Positions 19,301 to 28,829 are shown, counted from the first letter of the stretch. The stretch is 64,000 nt of DNA from Candidatus Accumulibacter regalis (GCA_000585075.1 JEMY01000044.1:37400-101399); one strand, 5' to 3'. Notes: generated by a model from the letters alone, not told the origin. A program made the numbers and translations.

Positions 19301-19594
19301 GGTGGCAATGTCGAAGTTGACGGTGAGCGACGCCTGGCCGTTGTTGGCGTTGATCGAGTACATGTAGTTCATGTTGTCCACGCCCGACATCTGCTGCTCG
19401 ATCGGGGTTGACACCGCCTGTTCGACGGTCAGCGCGTCGGCGCCGGTGTAGGTGGCGTTGACCTTGATTTCCGGTGGCACGATATTCGGGAACTGCGCAA
19501 CGGGAAGCCCGGCCATGGCGACCAGACCGATCAAGGTCATCAGGATCGAGAGGACCATGGCGACGATTGGCCGATTGATGAAGAACTTGGCCAT
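16376..19594 (-). CDS. RND multidrug efflux permease (HAE1 family)
   Basis: A 1072-residue inner-membrane proton-driven pump of the AcrB/MexB/HAE1 family. It begins MAKFFINRPIVAMVLSILM with TM1, has two large periplasmic loops and the TM4 proton relay GLVVDDAIVVVEAVEHHI (Asp pair), and ends in TM12 with a His/Gly-rich tail. Length and layout are complete. It takes up hydrophobic, amphiphilic compounds from periplasm and membrane and passes them to the outer-membrane channel. The adaptor gene ends 6 bp upstream and the channel gene starts within its last codons, so all three are one operon. Substrates cannot be told. Confidence 0.95.
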   Translation of the reverse strand: MAKFFINRPIVAMVLSILMTLIGLVAMAGLPVAQFPNIVPPEIKVNATYTGADALTVEQAVSTPIEQQMSGVDNMNYMYSINANNGQASLTVNFDIATDVNTDQILTQMRSNQADSQLPADVRNFGVTVQKSTASPLVMFALYSPNDTYDGVFLSNYAFININDQMTRVKGIASVTVFGAGQYAMRLWVKPDQLAKLNITIPEIINAVKAQNTVNPAGTVGAEPAPAGQEFTYAVRAQGRLENEEQFGNVVLRANPDGSIVRVRDVARIELGAQTYNMEGRLNGKAATLIALYQMPGANALEAADGAKALMETIKKSFPPDLDYVVALDTTLSVTEGITAIQHTLFEAIVLVIIVVFAFLQGWRATLIPLLAVPVSLVGTFMLFPVFGFSINTLSLFGLVLAIGLVVDDAIVVVEAVEHHIEKGLSPKEATMKAMDEVTGPVIAIAVILSAVFVPTAMIPGITGQLYQQFAVTIALSVIISAFNALTLSPALCALLLKPKVRGTGPVQKFYDWFNSGFNRLTGGYVGTCRLAIRKSVVSLFFLLAIAVAAGFLGKMTPVGFLPDEDQGYVYAGIQLPDAASLQRTREIAKQAEELIMAVPGVKYTTTVIGYNMLSQVQNTYSAFFFITLEEWAERKTPELQYEAIKAALTKKLGGLPGAIGFSFPPPAIPGVGTSGGATFILQDRAGKDIAFLAENTTKFVEAARKRPELASVSTTFRPTVPQLFVDVDRDKVLKQGVNIDDVYKTLQSFLGSGFINYFNRFGRQWQVYLQAEGDYRTNIDGIGQFYVRNKDGQPVPLSALTSVRNIAGPEFTMRYNLYRSAQINASPAPGYSSDQVMKALEEVFAQTMPSDMGYDYMGMSYQEKRAQQGVSPMVIFGFSLLCVFLILAAQYESWSLPFSVLLGTPIAVAGAFAALLLRGQENNIYAQIGLVMLIGLAAKNAILIVEFAKMEYEKGELSLADATLKGAQLRLRPILMTSFAFIFGLVPLALSTGAGAISRQVMGGAVIGGMLAATCIAIFVVPVCFYVVEKLAHKGHTGPYQHPDGDAGGHGHAPAAKLPPPSAGKEGENHA

Positions 19595-19600
19595 GGCGGC

Positions 19601-20830
19601 TTACCCCTTGCTTTCGGGCGCAGGCGCCGCGGGTTTGTCCCCTGACGTGGCTGCCTTGCCGGCAGCCGGCGGCGCCGGCTCGAAGGGCTTCGGATTGACC
19701 ATGCTCCCGTCCTTGACCTTCTGGGTGCCTTCGGCGATCACCTTTTCGCCAGGCTGCAGGCCACTGGCGATGATCCAGTCCGAACCGATTCGCTCGCCAA
19801 CCGTCACCGGACGTATGGCGACCTTGTTGTCGGCGCCGACGACGGCCAGCAGGTATTTGCCCTGAATTTCGGTGACCGCTCGCTGCGGCACCAGCAGCGC
19901 TCCTTTCTGGACCGACATCGTCGCCCTGATGCGGCCGTACTGGCCGGGGCGGAGCAGTCGGTCAGGGTTCGGAAAGACGGCGGCACCTTTGAAGGTGCCG
20001 GTTGTCGGGTCGACCTGTCGGTCGAGGAGCGAGAACTCACCGTTGTGCGGGTAGGCAGAGCCGTCTACCAGGATCAGCTCGAGGGGTACCACCTGACGCT
20101 TTCCGTCGTTGGCGATGACTGCTCGGGCAAGGGGAAGATACTCGCGCTCGCTGATATTGAAATACACCTTGATCGGATCGACGGTCGAGACCGTGGTCAG
20201 TTCCGTTGCCATGCTCGGGCTGAGCAGGTCGCCGATCTGAGCCTTGGCGATGCCGGCAATGCCGTCGATGGGGGACGTGATGCGGGTGAAGCTCAGGTTC
20301 AGTTTGGCGGTCTGCAGCGACGCTTCGGCGGCCTCGAGCGAGGCCTTGGCCGACAACTCGGCACCGGTGGTATCGTCCAGATCCTTCTGGCTGAGGGCGT
20401 TCTTGGCAGCCAGAGGCTTGACCCGCGCCAGATTCGCCTTGGCCGTCTGATAGAGAGCCCTTTGTTGGGCGCGCATCCCCTCCGCCTGATCGACCGCAGC
20501 TTGGAAAGTGCGCGGGTCGATCTGGAAAAGCAATTGCCCCTTCTTGACCCAGTCGCCTTCGGTGTAGTGTTGCTTGACGAGGTAGCCGGTTACCTGGGGA
20601 CGGATGACGGCATTGACATCGCCGTCCAGCGAGCCGATCCACTCCCGGTAGATCGGCACGTCCTTCTGGATCACGGTAGTCACTTCAACGGTCGGTGGCG
20701 CTGGCGGCGCGGCCTCTTCTTTCTTGCCACAGCCTGCGCCGAGCAGCAGTGCCGCGCTGGCCAGGCCGGCAGCTGTGTAGCCGAGTGCACGACGACGTGC
20801 GGACAAAAAGAAGGTTGGGGTAAAGGTCAT
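19601..20830 (-). CDS. RND efflux periplasmic adaptor (membrane fusion protein)
   Basis: A 409-residue HlyD/AcrA-type adaptor. It has a lipoprotein-like signal (ALLLGAGC, Cys34), a barrel-sandwich lipoyl half (EWIGSLDGDVNAVIRPQVTGYL), a coiled-coil hairpin (about residues 110-175), and the second half with TRITSPIDGIAGIAKAQIGDLL. The membrane-proximal domain and a Pro/Ala/Lys-rich tail follow. It bridges the permease and the outer-membrane channel. It is the first gene of the operon; AGGAGC precedes the ATG. No TetR-type regulator gene is next to it. Confidence 0.93.
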   Translation of the reverse strand: MTFTPTFFLSARRRALGYTAAGLASAALLLGAGCGKKEEAAPPAPPTVEVTTVIQKDVPIYREWIGSLDGDVNAVIRPQVTGYLVKQHYTEGDWVKKGQLLFQIDPRTFQAAVDQAEGMRAQQRALYQTAKANLARVKPLAAKNALSQKDLDDTTGAELSAKASLEAAEASLQTAKLNLSFTRITSPIDGIAGIAKAQIGDLLSPSMATELTTVSTVDPIKVYFNISEREYLPLARAVIANDGKRQVVPLELILVDGSAYPHNGEFSLLDRQVDPTTGTFKGAAVFPNPDRLLRPGQYGRIRATMSVQKGALLVPQRAVTEIQGKYLLAVVGADNKVAIRPVTVGERIGSDWIIASGLQPGEKVIAEGTQKVKDGSMVNPKPFEPAPPAAGKAATSGDKPAAPAPESKG

Positions 20831-21246
20831 GACGGCTCCTGCGTGGGAACAGTTGGAGTGGTGTGCTGCTGCTCAGGAACTTCCCGAAGTCGGCGAGAGT
20901 GATCGATAGGGCAAGACGCGTCTGCTTCTCCTTCCTGTAGGGGGGAAGGGTAAGGGCGCGAGAAAGGCGTCAGTATAAGTGAGAAATTATGCCGGATGCG
21001 GGCGTGCCAATACGTTCAAGTAGTCTCTCGACATCCGAAGTGCTGGGGGTGCCCAGCCAATTGGTGGAGCGAGGAAGCTTTGCTTCAGGCGGCTGGTCCC
21101 GAGAGCGCTGCTCAGGCGAGTGACTTCTTCTCTCGCCCTGGCTTGCTGCGTGCGAGGTTCGGGCCGGCCCTTCTCGAAGCAGGGTTGGTGCACCCTGGCC
21201 AAGAGAAGCGCCGGCCCTTAACGGTAAGCGCTGTCCGACGACGCGT
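20831..21246. other. intergenic region between the RND operon and rne
   Basis: This region lies upstream of the efflux operon and downstream of rne, both on the minus strand. I see no gene and no regulator. It should hold the efflux promoter (reading leftward) and the rne 3' end. There is no clear intrinsic terminator with a U-tract. Confidence 0.45.
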
Positions 21247-24081
21247 TTACTTCTGGGTCTCGACCATCACCAGCGGCTCGTCGGGAACGACCACGGACGC
21301 GCGCTTGCGCCGTGGCGTGCTGGCGGGTGCCGTTTCGGTCACGTCGTCGGTTTGCCGCGACTGGACCTTGTCGGTGCTCGTTTCGATCATCACCAGCTCG
21401 CTACGCTGGTCCGCTGCCGGTGCGGCGGGTGCCTGCGCCACTGACTCAACGACATCTGCCGCCGGGCTAGCGATTGCCGGGGCGGGCACGGCGTCCGCTG
21501 GCACTTCAGCGACGGCAGCCGTTTCGATCACGACCGGCGCTTCGGTCGCGGCTGGCGTTTTGGCCGGCACGGGTGATTCGGCTGCGTTTGCCATTGCGAC
21601 TTCGCTCGCCGCTTGCACCGCAGGCGCTCCGTCCTGGCCTGTGCCTGGGGCCTCGACCGGCGCAGGCGGGGCAACGATGGCAGCGACCTCGGCCGGACCG
21701 GAACTAATCGGCGCAGGCGTTTCTACAAGCTCGGTAACCAGGGCCGGGGCAGCCGGCGCGGTGGTCGTCAGCGGTGGAGTGGCGACGTCGGCAGGCGTCT
21801 GCGGCGTCGGCTCGGTGACGACCGGCACGCTTGTGGCCTGCCGCTCCTCGGTTGACGCGGGGGCGGTGCTTGCCGTCGGCGCGCCGTTTGCTGACCCTTC
21901 AGTACTCAGAAGGTCGAGCTGGTTCTCGGTTTTCTCGCCGCGTTCGCGTCGACCACCACGACGCCCACGACGACGAGGGGCGTTGGTGTTCTCGCCTGCT
22001 GCCTGTTCGGGTGCCGGGCCGTTGGTCTGTTGCGGGGGCGTTGGCGCAACCGCGTTGCTGGCTTCTGCGGCTGGTGCGGTGGTCTGGTCCTTGCGCTCGC
22101 CGCGTGCTTCGTTGCGCCCGCGACGGGGCTCGCGCGGTTCTCTCGGTTCGCGCGTTCGCGGGGGTTCCGGGCGGGGCTGTGGCGCGTTCTGTTGCGTCGT
22201 CGTTTCGTTCTGCTCGCGAGTGCCGCGCGGGGGAGGCGCTTCACGCGTCTCGTCGCGGCGATTGTTGCGAGCGTTGCCGCGACGGGGGTCGCGCTGCGGG
22301 TCACGCGGCGAGCTGCCGGAACGAGCCGGTCTTGCCGGTGCAGGTGCCGGTTCGGCTGCCGCCGGTGCAGGCTTGTGCTGGAACCAGGAAATGATTCTGT
22401 TCAGGAAGCCGCTCGCCGGGCCGGCCGGCTTCTCGGCCACGGGCGTTGGTAGTTCAGCGCGCATCGGTGCTGGCTGCGCCGCCGTAATGCCCTTGATCGC
22501 CGCCTCAGGGCGGGTCGCCCGGGCATCGGCGATGGCCGTCGCGCTACCGTCGTCAACCGTTGGCATTTCGACCATGCGGTACGAAGGCTGCTGCTGTTCG
22601 TCGTTGACCAGTTCGTCCTGGCGAACGCGGACGATGGTGTGCTGTGGCGTTTCGAGGTGCATGTTGGGAATCAGCAGGATACTGACCTTGTGCCGCTGCT
22701 CGACCGCCTGGACGTCGGTGCGTTTCTCGTTGAGCAGGAAGGTGGCGACGTCAACCGGTACCTGCGTGTGCACCGCCGCCGTGTTGTCCTTCATCGCCTC
22801 TTCTTCGAGGATGCGCAGAATGTGCAGGGCCGCTGATTCGGTACTGCGGATGTGCCCAGTCCCCGAGCAGCGCGGGCAGGCGATGTAGCTGGTTTCGGCG
22901 AGGGCCGGGCGCAGGCGCTGGCGCGACAGTTCGAGCAGGCCGAAGCGACTGATCTTGCCCGTTTGTACGCGCGCACGGTCAAAGCGCAGCGCTTCGCGGA
23001 CGCGGTTTTCGACGTCACGCTGATTGCGCTGACTTTCCATGTCGATGAAGTCAATGATGATCAGGCCACCGAGGTCGCGCAGGCGCAACTGGCGGGCCAC
23101 TTCTTCTGCGGCTTCGAGGTTGGTCTTCAGCGCGGTTTCTTCGATGTCGGCACCGCGCGTCGAGCGTCCGGAGTTGACGTCGATGGACACCAGCGCTTCG
23201 GTATGGTCGATGACGATGGCGCCACCTGACGGCAGGCTGACCTGGCGCGAGTAGGCGGATTCGATCTGATGCTCGATCTGGAAGCGCGAGAAGAGCGGCA
23301 CGTCGTCGTGATAGCGCTTGATGCGGTTGACCGTCCCGGGCATCACGTGGGCCATGAACTGACCCGCCTGTTCGAATACGTCGTCGGTATCGATCAGGAT
23401 TTCGCCGATATCCGGCTGGAAGTAGTCGCGAATGGCGCGGATCACCAGGCTGCCCTCCTGATAGATCAGGAAGGCTCCCTTCTGCTGTTGAGCGGCGCCT
23501 TCGATCGCTTTCCATAGCTGCAACAGGTAGTTGAGATCCCATTGCAGTTCTTCGGCGTTACGGCCGATTGCCGCCGTACGGGCAATCAGGCTCATGCCGG
23601 GCGGAACTTCCAGCTGATCCATTACCTCGCGCAGCTCGGCGCGCTCGTTACCCTCGACACGGCGCGAGACGCCGCCGCCGCGGGGGTTGTTCGGCATCAG
23701 GACCAGATAGCGGCCGGCGAGACTGACGAAGGTCGTCAGCGCCGCACCCTTGTTGCCGCGCTCGTCCTTGTCGACCTGGACGATCAGCTCCTGGCCTTCG
23801 CGAAGCGCTTCCTTGATTGTCGCGCGGCTTGCTTCGACACCCGGCTGGAAGAAGGCGCGGGATACTTCCTTGAACGACAGAAAGCCGTGCCGTTCGGAGC
23901 CGTAATCGACAAACGCCGCTTCCAGGCTGGGCTCGATGCGGGTAATGACTGCTTTATAAATGTTGCTCTTTTTCTGTTCCTTGGCGGCCGATTCAATGTC
24001 CAGATCAATGAGTTTCTGACCGTCGACAATGGCGACACGCAGTTCCTCGGCCTGTGTCGCGTTAAAAAGCATGCGTTTCAT
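21247..24081 (-). CDS. rne: ribonuclease E
   Basis: A 944-residue endoribonuclease, the core of the RNA degradosome. The N-terminal half is catalytic: start [22 protein letters not shown]1 RNA-binding domain about residues 35-120, then the DNase-I-like region with [13 protein letters not shown] and LIIIDFIDM. The Zn-link is [12 protein letters not shown]. The C-terminal half (from about residue 520) is disordered, first Arg/Pro-rich ([13 protein letters not shown]), then Ala/Pro/Val-rich, as in scaffold regions of betaproteobacterial RNase E. A frame extension of 6 codons upstream exists, but the start at 24081 matches the family. It diverges from rluC. Confidence 0.95.
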   Translation of the reverse strand: MKRMLFNATQAEELRVAIVDGQKLIDLDIESAAKEQKKSNIYKAVITRIEPSLEAAFVDYGSERHGFLSFKEVSRAFFQPGVEASRATIKEALREGQELIVQVDKDERGNKGAALTTFVSLAGRYLVLMPNNPRGGGVSRRVEGNERAELREVMDQLEVPPGMSLIARTAAIGRNAEELQWDLNYLLQLWKAIEGAAQQQKGAFLIYQEGSLVIRAIRDYFQPDIGEILIDTDDVFEQAGQFMAHVMPGTVNRIKRYHDDVPLFSRFQIEHQIESAYSRQVSLPSGGAIVIDHTEALVSIDVNSGRSTRGADIEETALKTNLEAAEEVARQLRLRDLGGLIIIDFIDMESQRNQRDVENRVREALRFDRARVQTGKISRFGLLELSRQRLRPALAETSYIACPRCSGTGHIRSTESAALHILRILEEEAMKDNTAAVHTQVPVDVATFLLNEKRTDVQAVEQRHKVSILLIPNMHLETPQHTIVRVRQDELVNDEQQQPSYRMVEMPTVDDGSATAIADARATRPEAAIKGITAAQPAPMRAELPTPVAEKPAGPASGFLNRIISWFQHKPAPAAAEPAPAPARPARSGSSPRDPQRDPRRGNARNNRRDETREAPPPRGTREQNETTTQQNAPQPRPEPPRTREPREPREPRRGRNEARGERKDQTTAPAAEASNAVAPTPPQQTNGPAPEQAAGENTNAPRRRGRRGGRRERGEKTENQLDLLSTEGSANGAPTASTAPASTEERQATSVPVVTEPTPQTPADVATPPLTTTAPAAPALVTELVETPAPISSGPAEVAAIVAPPAPVEAPGTGQDGAPAVQAASEVAMANAAESPVPAKTPAATEAPVVIETAAVAEVPADAVPAPAIASPAADVVESVAQAPAAPAADQRSELVMIETSTDKVQSRQTDDVTETAPASTPRRKRASVVVPDEPLVMVETQK

Positions 24082-24488
24082 AATAAATTGGGCTCCCACG
24101 CGCTCTCACGGGGGAATTGCCTGCTCCAGGCAGCGACGGATTAGTTGTTTGGTGGGTTGCTTGAAGGGCTCTCCGATAGGGCAACTAATAGGGCTAGCTC
24201 GCCGACTTGCTTAGTCGTCTGGCCTTTGAAATTCAAGGACTCCGGAATCTGCCTGGGGCGGTCCGCAGGTGCTGGGCGCGCGCAGTTCAAGTAGTATCGC
24301 TACTTAGTGGTGAGCGTACTTAACCAGGTGAATCGCGTTGAGCGATCTTGCGCAGATTGGCGCAAGCGAGGCGGCTGATGCCTGCCGGAAAGTGCGTCGC
24401 AATTGCTTTAGAATCGGCGCCGCTGGACGGTCTCACGGGTCAGCGCCTCTTTCAACTCTGGACGCAAAACGAGAGAAGTATATTCAAA
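24082..24488. other. rne/rluC divergent control region with a hairpin
   Basis: No gene is seen. This 407-bp region serves as the rne leader (leftward) and rluC leader (rightward). In enterobacteria the rne 5' UTR mediates autoregulation. A perfect 7-bp inverted repeat, CTTGCGC-agattg-GCGCAAG, lies at 24347-24366. A TAGAAT -10-like hexamer precedes rluC at about 24409. Confidence 0.5.
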
Positions 24489-25481
24489 ATGGCCGAAGTT
24501 AGCAAAAGCTCCGTGATTCAGGAGCTGATCACCGAGAACGAACACGGACAGCGCTTGGACAACCTGCTGCTGAAGAAGTGCAAGGGGGTTCCCAAGAGCC
24601 ACGTGTACAGGATCGTGCGCAGCGGCGAGGTGCGCGTGAACGGGCGGCGGACGGCGGTCTCCTATCGCTTGCAAATCGGCGACGTGGTGCGCATTCCGCC
24701 GCTGCGCACGGCTCAGGTCGAGCAGGAAGTGGTGGACGGGGCAGCGCTCAAGGCGCAGCTGCCGGTGGTCTATGAAGACGAGGGCTTGCTGATCGTGGAT
24801 AAGCCGGCCGGTCTTGCCGTGCACGGGGGGAGTGGGGAGAGCTTCGGGGTGATCGAGGCCCTGCGCCGGCAGCGGCCACAGGCACGCTTCCTCGAGCTGG
24901 CACACCGTTTGGACCGCGAGACTTCCGGCTTGCTGCTGATCGGAAAGAAGCGTTCAGTGCTGCTGGTCCTGCACGAGATGTTCCGCGCCGGTGCCCGCGG
25001 GGGCAGCGAGCGTGGCGCCGACAAACGCTATCAGGTCTTGGTCATCGGGCGCTGGATGGACCCCCTGCGCAACGTCCGCTTGCCCTTGCTCAAGTATCTG
25101 TTGCCGTCGGGTGAGCGTCGGGTTCGTGTCGCCGAGGACGGCAAGGCCGCACATACCGTGTTTCGGCTCCTGGCGCGCTGGGAGCATTTCAGTCTTCTTG
25201 AGGCAGAACTGAAAACGGGGCGGACGCACCAGATTCGCGTTCATCTCGCGCACCTCGGCTTTCCCATCGCTGGTGACGAGAAATACGGCGATTTTGCGCG
25301 CAATCGAACGCTGGCCAGGGAGGGGCTCAGGCGCATGTTTCTGCACGCCGCGAAAATGACCATGGCGCATCCGCAGGACGGTCGCGAACTGGTGCTCGAA
25401 GCCGCCCTGCCGAGCGCCCTGGCGCAGTTCATTGGCAGCGTGGCAGAAAGGGAGAGGCAGGACTATGGCGAGCAGATTTGA
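24489..25481 (+). CDS. rluC: 23S rRNA pseudouridine synthase RluC
   Basis: A 330-residue RluA-family pseudouridine synthase that modifies 23S rRNA (positions 955, 2504 and 2580 in E. coli). It has an N-terminal S4 RNA-binding domain (GQRLDNLLLKKCKGVPKSHVYRIVRSGEVRVNG) followed by the catalytic domain with HRLDRETSGLLLIGKK, which holds the catalytic Asp. The frame is open upstream, but the ATG at 24489 begins the protein just before the S4 domain. It is divergent from rne, as in many proteobacteria. The next gene overlaps its end by 17 bp. Confidence 0.93.
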   Translation: MAEVSKSSVIQELITENEHGQRLDNLLLKKCKGVPKSHVYRIVRSGEVRVNGRRTAVSYRLQIGDVVRIPPLRTAQVEQEVVDGAALKAQLPVVYEDEGLLIVDKPAGLAVHGGSGESFGVIEALRRQRPQARFLELAHRLDRETSGLLLIGKKRSVLLVLHEMFRAGARGGSERGADKRYQVLVIGRWMDPLRNVRLPLLKYLLPSGERRVRVAEDGKAAHTVFRLLARWEHFSLLEAELKTGRTHQIRVHLAHLGFPIAGDEKYGDFARNRTLAREGLRRMFLHAAKMTMAHPQDGRELVLEAALPSALAQFIGSVAERERQDYGEQI

Positions 25482-26121
25482 GCTGCTGGTCTTCGACTGG
25501 GACGGCACCCTGCTCGATTCGGCCGCGGCCATCGTCGCCGCCATCCAGGCGGCGTGCTCTGACCTGGGCCTGCCAACCCCGGCCGACGAACGGGCACGGC
25601 ACGTAATCGGGCTCGGTCTACACGATGCGCTACGCTACGCGGTGCCGAATCTGCCCGAGGAGCGCTATCCCTTGATGGTTGAACGCTATCGCCACCACTA
25701 TCTCCAGCATGATCACGAGTTGCAGTTGTTCGACGGTGCGGCGGCCTTGATTGGCGAACTTGCCACGGCCGGCTTCCTGCTTGCCGTGGCGACCGGGAAG
25801 AGCAGGCTGGGGCTCGATCGCGCCTTGCGAAGCAGTGGCTTGGGCGGCTATTTTCATGCCTCGCGCTGCGCCGACGAGTGTTTCTCCAAGCCGCATCCAC
25901 AGATGCTCGACGAGTTGATGGCTGAGCTGTCCGTCGACCCGGAGCGAACGTTGATGATCGGCGATACGACACACGACCTGCTGATGGCAAGGAATGCCGG
26001 CGTAGCCAGCCTGGCCGCGGGCTACGGCGCGCACCCGGCGGCGGCGCTGGATGCGCTCGGACCGTTGGCTCGCTTGCAGGCGATAGAGGAGGTGGCGCAA
26101 TGGCTGCGAATGAACGCCTGA
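25465..26121 (+). CDS. HAD-family hydrolase (phosphoglycolate phosphatase-like)
   Basis: A 218-residue HAD superfamily phosphatase, subfamily IA. Motif I is VFDWDGTLLDS with nucleophile Asp11 and Asp13, motif II is AVATGKSRLG (Thr), motif III has SKPHPQML (Lys), and motif IV is LMIGDTTHDLLMA (Asp pair). The alpha-helical cap lies between residues 15 and 80. It resembles Gph/PGP-type phosphatases, but the substrate cannot be fixed. A GGAGAGG ribosome-binding site sits inside the end of rluC, and the start overlaps rluC by 17 bp; the stop overlaps the Rieske gene by 22 bp, so all are co-transcribed. Confidence 0.9.
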   Translation: MASRFELLVFDWDGTLLDSAAAIVAAIQAACSDLGLPTPADERARHVIGLGLHDALRYAVPNLPEERYPLMVERYRHHYLQHDHELQLFDGAAALIGELATAGFLLAVATGKSRLGLDRALRSSGLGGYFHASRCADECFSKPHPQMLDELMAELSVDPERTLMIGDTTHDLLMARNAGVASLAAGYGAHPAAALDALGPLARLQAIEEVAQWLRMNA

Positions 26122-26459
26122 TCTGCCGGTCTGTCGATTTGATCGACGCTGGCCCTGGCGTTCGTTTCACCGTTTCGGTGCAGGGTGTCGAAGAACCGGC
26201 GTTTGCCGTGCGCTTTCGCGGTCGTGTTGCCGCCTACCTCAATCGCTGTGGCCACGTAGCCGTCGAACTGGACTGGCAGCCCAGCGAATTCTTTGATGAT
26301 TCCAAGCTATACTTGATCTGCGCCACCCATGGCGCGCTGTACGCACCGCAAGATGGTCGCTGTCTGGGCGGCCGCTGTAACGGTAGGGGCCTGACACCGC
26401 TACCCATCGAAGAGCGCAATGGCGCCATCTACTACACCCCAAGCGAGCAAGAATCGTGA
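26100..26459 (+). CDS. Rieske [2Fe-2S] ferredoxin-like protein
   Basis: A 119-residue single-domain Rieske protein. The cluster ligands are C50-G-H52 and C74-A-T-H77, 21 residues apart, followed by GALYAPQDGRCLGGRC. There is no membrane anchor, so it is a soluble electron carrier. It is not linked here to a dioxygenase or bc1 complex. Genes of this type are commonly found between the HAD phosphatase and sppA in betaproteobacteria, and their physiological partner is unknown. It overlaps the gene before by 22 bp and the gene after by 4 bp (GTGA). Confidence 0.88.
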   Translation: MAANERLICRSVDLIDAGPGVRFTVSVQGVEEPAFAVRFRGRVAAYLNRCGHVAVELDWQPSEFFDDSKLYLICATHGALYAPQDGRCLGGRCNGRGLTPLPIEERNGAIYYTPSEQES

Positions 26460-27412
26460 CGAGTCCTGAAAACGAACCCCAATGGGAGCGGCAGTTGTTG
26501 GAGAAATTGGCCTTGGCGATGCTGCAGGAGCAGCGCGTGAAACGGCGCTGGGGAATTTTCTTCAAATTGGCTGGCTTGTCCTATCTGGTTGCCGTGCTGG
26601 TCCTGCTGGTTGACTGGGGTGATACCGAGACGCTTACCGATGGCCGGCGGCATACGGCGGTCGTGAATCTCAGTGGCACGATCGCCAGCGGCGGTGAAGC
26701 CAGCGCCGAGAGCATCACCGAAGCTTTGCGCTTTGCGTTTGGCGACAAAGGAACTGCCGGCGTCGTGCTGCGCGTCAACAGTCCGGGCGGCAGCCCGGTG
26801 CAGGCGGGAATTGTCCACGACGAAATTCGTCGCCTGCGCACCAAGCATCCGCAGATTTCGCTTTACGCAGTGGTCGAAGATCTTTGTGCTTCAGGTGGCT
26901 ATTACGTGGCTGTGGCAGCGGACCAGATCTTCGTCGACAAGGCCAGCATCGTCGGGTCTATCGGCGTGCTCATGGACGGCTTCGGCTTCACCGGGACGAT
27001 GGACAAGCTTGGGGTCGAGCGTCGCTTGCTGACGGCCGGGGTGAACAAGGGCTTCCTCGACCCGTTCTCGCCGCAGGATGCGGAGCAAAAGCGACACGCG
27101 CAGGTCTTGCTGGGGGAGATCCACAGTCAGTTCATCGAGGTCGTGCGCAAGGGGCGCGGTACGCGGCTGAAGGAAACGCCGGAGATGTTTACTGGCCTGA
27201 TGTGGACCGGTACGCAGAGCGTTCAACTGGGGCTGGCAGACGGTTTCGGTACCGTCGGCTCGGTGGCCAGAGACGTGATCAAGGCCGAGCGAATCGTCGA
27301 CTTCACGATCAAGGAAAATATCGCCGAGCGTTTCGCCAAGCGCCTGCGTGCCGACGCCACGCTGGGCGTGGGATCTATGCTTGGCGCGATCGGCATGCCG
27401 GACTTGCGTTGA
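26456..27412 (+). CDS. sppA: S49 signal peptide peptidase SppA (short form)
   Basis: A 318-residue membrane-anchored S49 serine protease, which degrades cleaved signal peptides in the membrane. One TM segment is at about residues 33-53. The protease domain contains GVVLRVNSPGGSPVQAG, the nucleophile in CASGGYYVAVAAD, and IVGSIGVLMDGFGFTG. It has one S49 domain, as in the short bacterial type, unlike the double-domain E. coli SppA. The start codon is GTG, overlapping the preceding TGA (GTGA). The gene converges on a methyltransferase gene with a 10-bp gap. Confidence 0.9.
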   Translation: MTSPENEPQWERQLLEKLALAMLQEQRVKRRWGIFFKLAGLSYLVAVLVLLVDWGDTETLTDGRRHTAVVNLSGTIASGGEASAESITEALRFAFGDKGTAGVVLRVNSPGGSPVQAGIVHDEIRRLRTKHPQISLYAVVEDLCASGGYYVAVAADQIFVDKASIVGSIGVLMDGFGFTGTMDKLGVERRLLTAGVNKGFLDPFSPQDAEQKRHAQVLLGEIHSQFIEVVRKGRGTRLKETPEMFTGLMWTGTQSVQLGLADGFGTVGSVARDVIKAERIVDFTIKENIAERFAKRLRADATLGVGSMLGAIGMPDLR

Positions 27413-27422
27413 CACGCAGCGT

Positions 27423-28133
27423 CTAGGCCTGCAGCAGGAATACCGTCGGTCGGCGATTGATCTTCGGTAGCGACTGGCGCTGCCACGCGCCGACCCGGCG
27501 GGTGGTGATCTGCTCGCTTTCCAGCGTGAGGTCGGTGGCGATGCAGACGCGCGTCTCGCGGGCGCAGGCCTTGAGTACCGATTCGAGCAATTGCTGGTTG
27601 CGGTAAGGCGTTTCGATGAAGATCTGCGTCTGCTGCCCCCGTCGCGATTCCTTCTCCAGTTCGCGTAGGCGCTTTTCTCGTTCGCCAGGCGTGCTCGGCA
27701 GGTAGCCGTGAAAGACGAAGCTCTGGCCGCTCAGCCCGGAGCCCATCAAGGCGAGCAGGATCGATGACGGACCGACCATCGGCACGACCTGGATGCCTTC
27801 CTGTTGCGCCAGTGCGACCAGTGCTGCTCCCGGGTCGGCGACCGCCGGGCATCCCGCTTCAGAGATCAGACCGACGTCGTTGCCGTTGAGCAACGGTGCC
27901 AGAAGGGCGGTCAGCTCGCTGGCCGGCGTGTGCTCGTTGAGTTCCTGAATCGAGAGCTGCTGCACTGGCAGGTCGGACGGCAGCAGTTTGAGGAAGGCGC
28001 GCCCCGATTTGGCGTTCTCGGCAACGAAGTGACGAAGTCGTTGTGCGCGGGCAAGTACGGATTGTGGCAGGACCGCAGCGACGGCGGTGGGGCCGAGCGG
28101 AACAGGGATCAGATAGAGCCGCCCCATGTTCAT
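27423..28133 (-). CDS. SAM-dependent methyltransferase, tetrapyrrole-methylase/RsmI-like
   Basis: A 236-residue protein of the tetrapyrrole methylase superfamily, related to RsmI (16S rRNA 2'-O-methyltransferase). It has LYLIPVPLGPTAVAAVLP, LNEHTPASELTALL, VGLISEAGCPAVADPGAALV and VVPMVGPSSILLALMGSGL. The last two are the SAM-binding blocks. It is a paralogue-type short form, common in betaproteobacteria next to maf, and its RNA target is not established. The AT-rich stretch just upstream (28141-28185) includes a TATAAT on the minus strand, with no good -35. Confidence 0.8.
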   Translation of the reverse strand: MNMGRLYLIPVPLGPTAVAAVLPQSVLARAQRLRHFVAENAKSGRAFLKLLPSDLPVQQLSIQELNEHTPASELTALLAPLLNGNDVGLISEAGCPAVADPGAALVALAQQEGIQVVPMVGPSSILLALMGSGLSGQSFVFHGYLPSTPGEREKRLRELEKESRRGQQTQIFIETPYRNQQLLESVLKACARETRVCIATDLTLESEQITTRRVGAWQRQSLPKINRRPTVFLLQA

Positions 28134-28166
28134 AGATCACCTTACATTTTACGTATAAAACGCTGA

Positions 28167-28751
28167 TTATAATATAGATATGTTCTCTTCGCGCAATAGA
28201 TCGCAAAGGGCTATCAGGGGCAGGCCGATCAGCGCGTTGGGGTCGTGGCCGTCGATCCTGGCGATCAAGGCGATTCCCAGCCCTTCCGACTTGGCGCTGC
28301 CCGCACAATTGTAGGGTTGCTCCTTGCGCAGGTAGTTTTCGATTTCCTCATCTGTCAGCTCGCGAAAGCTGACCACTGTGTTTACGCCGCGCAGCCGTGC
28401 TCGGCCGCTGCTGGCGTCCAGGAGGCAAAGGCCGGTGAAGAAGTTGACGCTGCGGCCGCGCATGGCTCGCAACTGCCGTACGGCGTTGGCGTGACTTCCC
28501 GGTTTACCGAAGACCTGGCCGTCACGGTGCGCTACCTGGTCGCTGCCGATGATCAGGGCGTCGGGAAAAAGCGCGCAGACTGCCCGCGCCTTCGCTTCGG
28601 ACAGGCGCAAAGCGCTGGCTTCAGGCGCCTCGCCTGGCAGTGGCGTTTCGTCGACGGCCGGGTCGGCGCTTTCGAATGACACTCCGAGGCGAGTCAGTAG
28701 TTCGCGTCTGAAGGGCGAGGTGGAGGCGAGAATGAGCTGTTTTCCGGGCAT
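28167..28751 (-). CDS. Maf-like nucleotide pyrophosphatase (YceF type)
   Basis: A 194-residue Maf/HAM1-fold pyrophosphatase. The P-loop-like N-terminus is [13 protein letters not shown], followed by [21 protein letters not shown], which holds the catalytic Asp, and [13 protein letters not shown]. The position opposite yceD, and the sequence, point to the YceF subfamily, which in E. coli hydrolyses m7GTP and may remove modified nucleotides. The gene is divergent from yceD; only 116 bp separate the starts. Confidence 0.9.
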   Translation of the reverse strand: MPGKQLILASTSPFRRELLTRLGVSFESADPAVDETPLPGEAPEASALRLSEAKARAVCALFPDALIIGSDQVAHRDGQVFGKPGSHANAVRQLRAMRGRSVNFFTGLCLLDASSGRARLRGVNTVVSFRELTDEEIENYLRKEQPYNCAGSAKSEGLGIALIARIDGHDPNALIGLPLIALCDLLREENISIL

Positions 28752-28829
28752 CTGAAGGCCGATCGCGGCATGAAATCCGGGGCGCCACCGAAGAAATCGC
28801 GAAATAGCCTGTTTTCCGGCGCCACCGCT

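Noticed and set aside
21247..22600. Tandem repeat or CRISPR-like array in the GC-rich tail of rne
   Set aside because: The low-complexity Arg/Pro/Ala-rich codons are the normal disordered tail of RNase E; there are no regular units or spacers. No CRISPR array is seen anywhere in the window.
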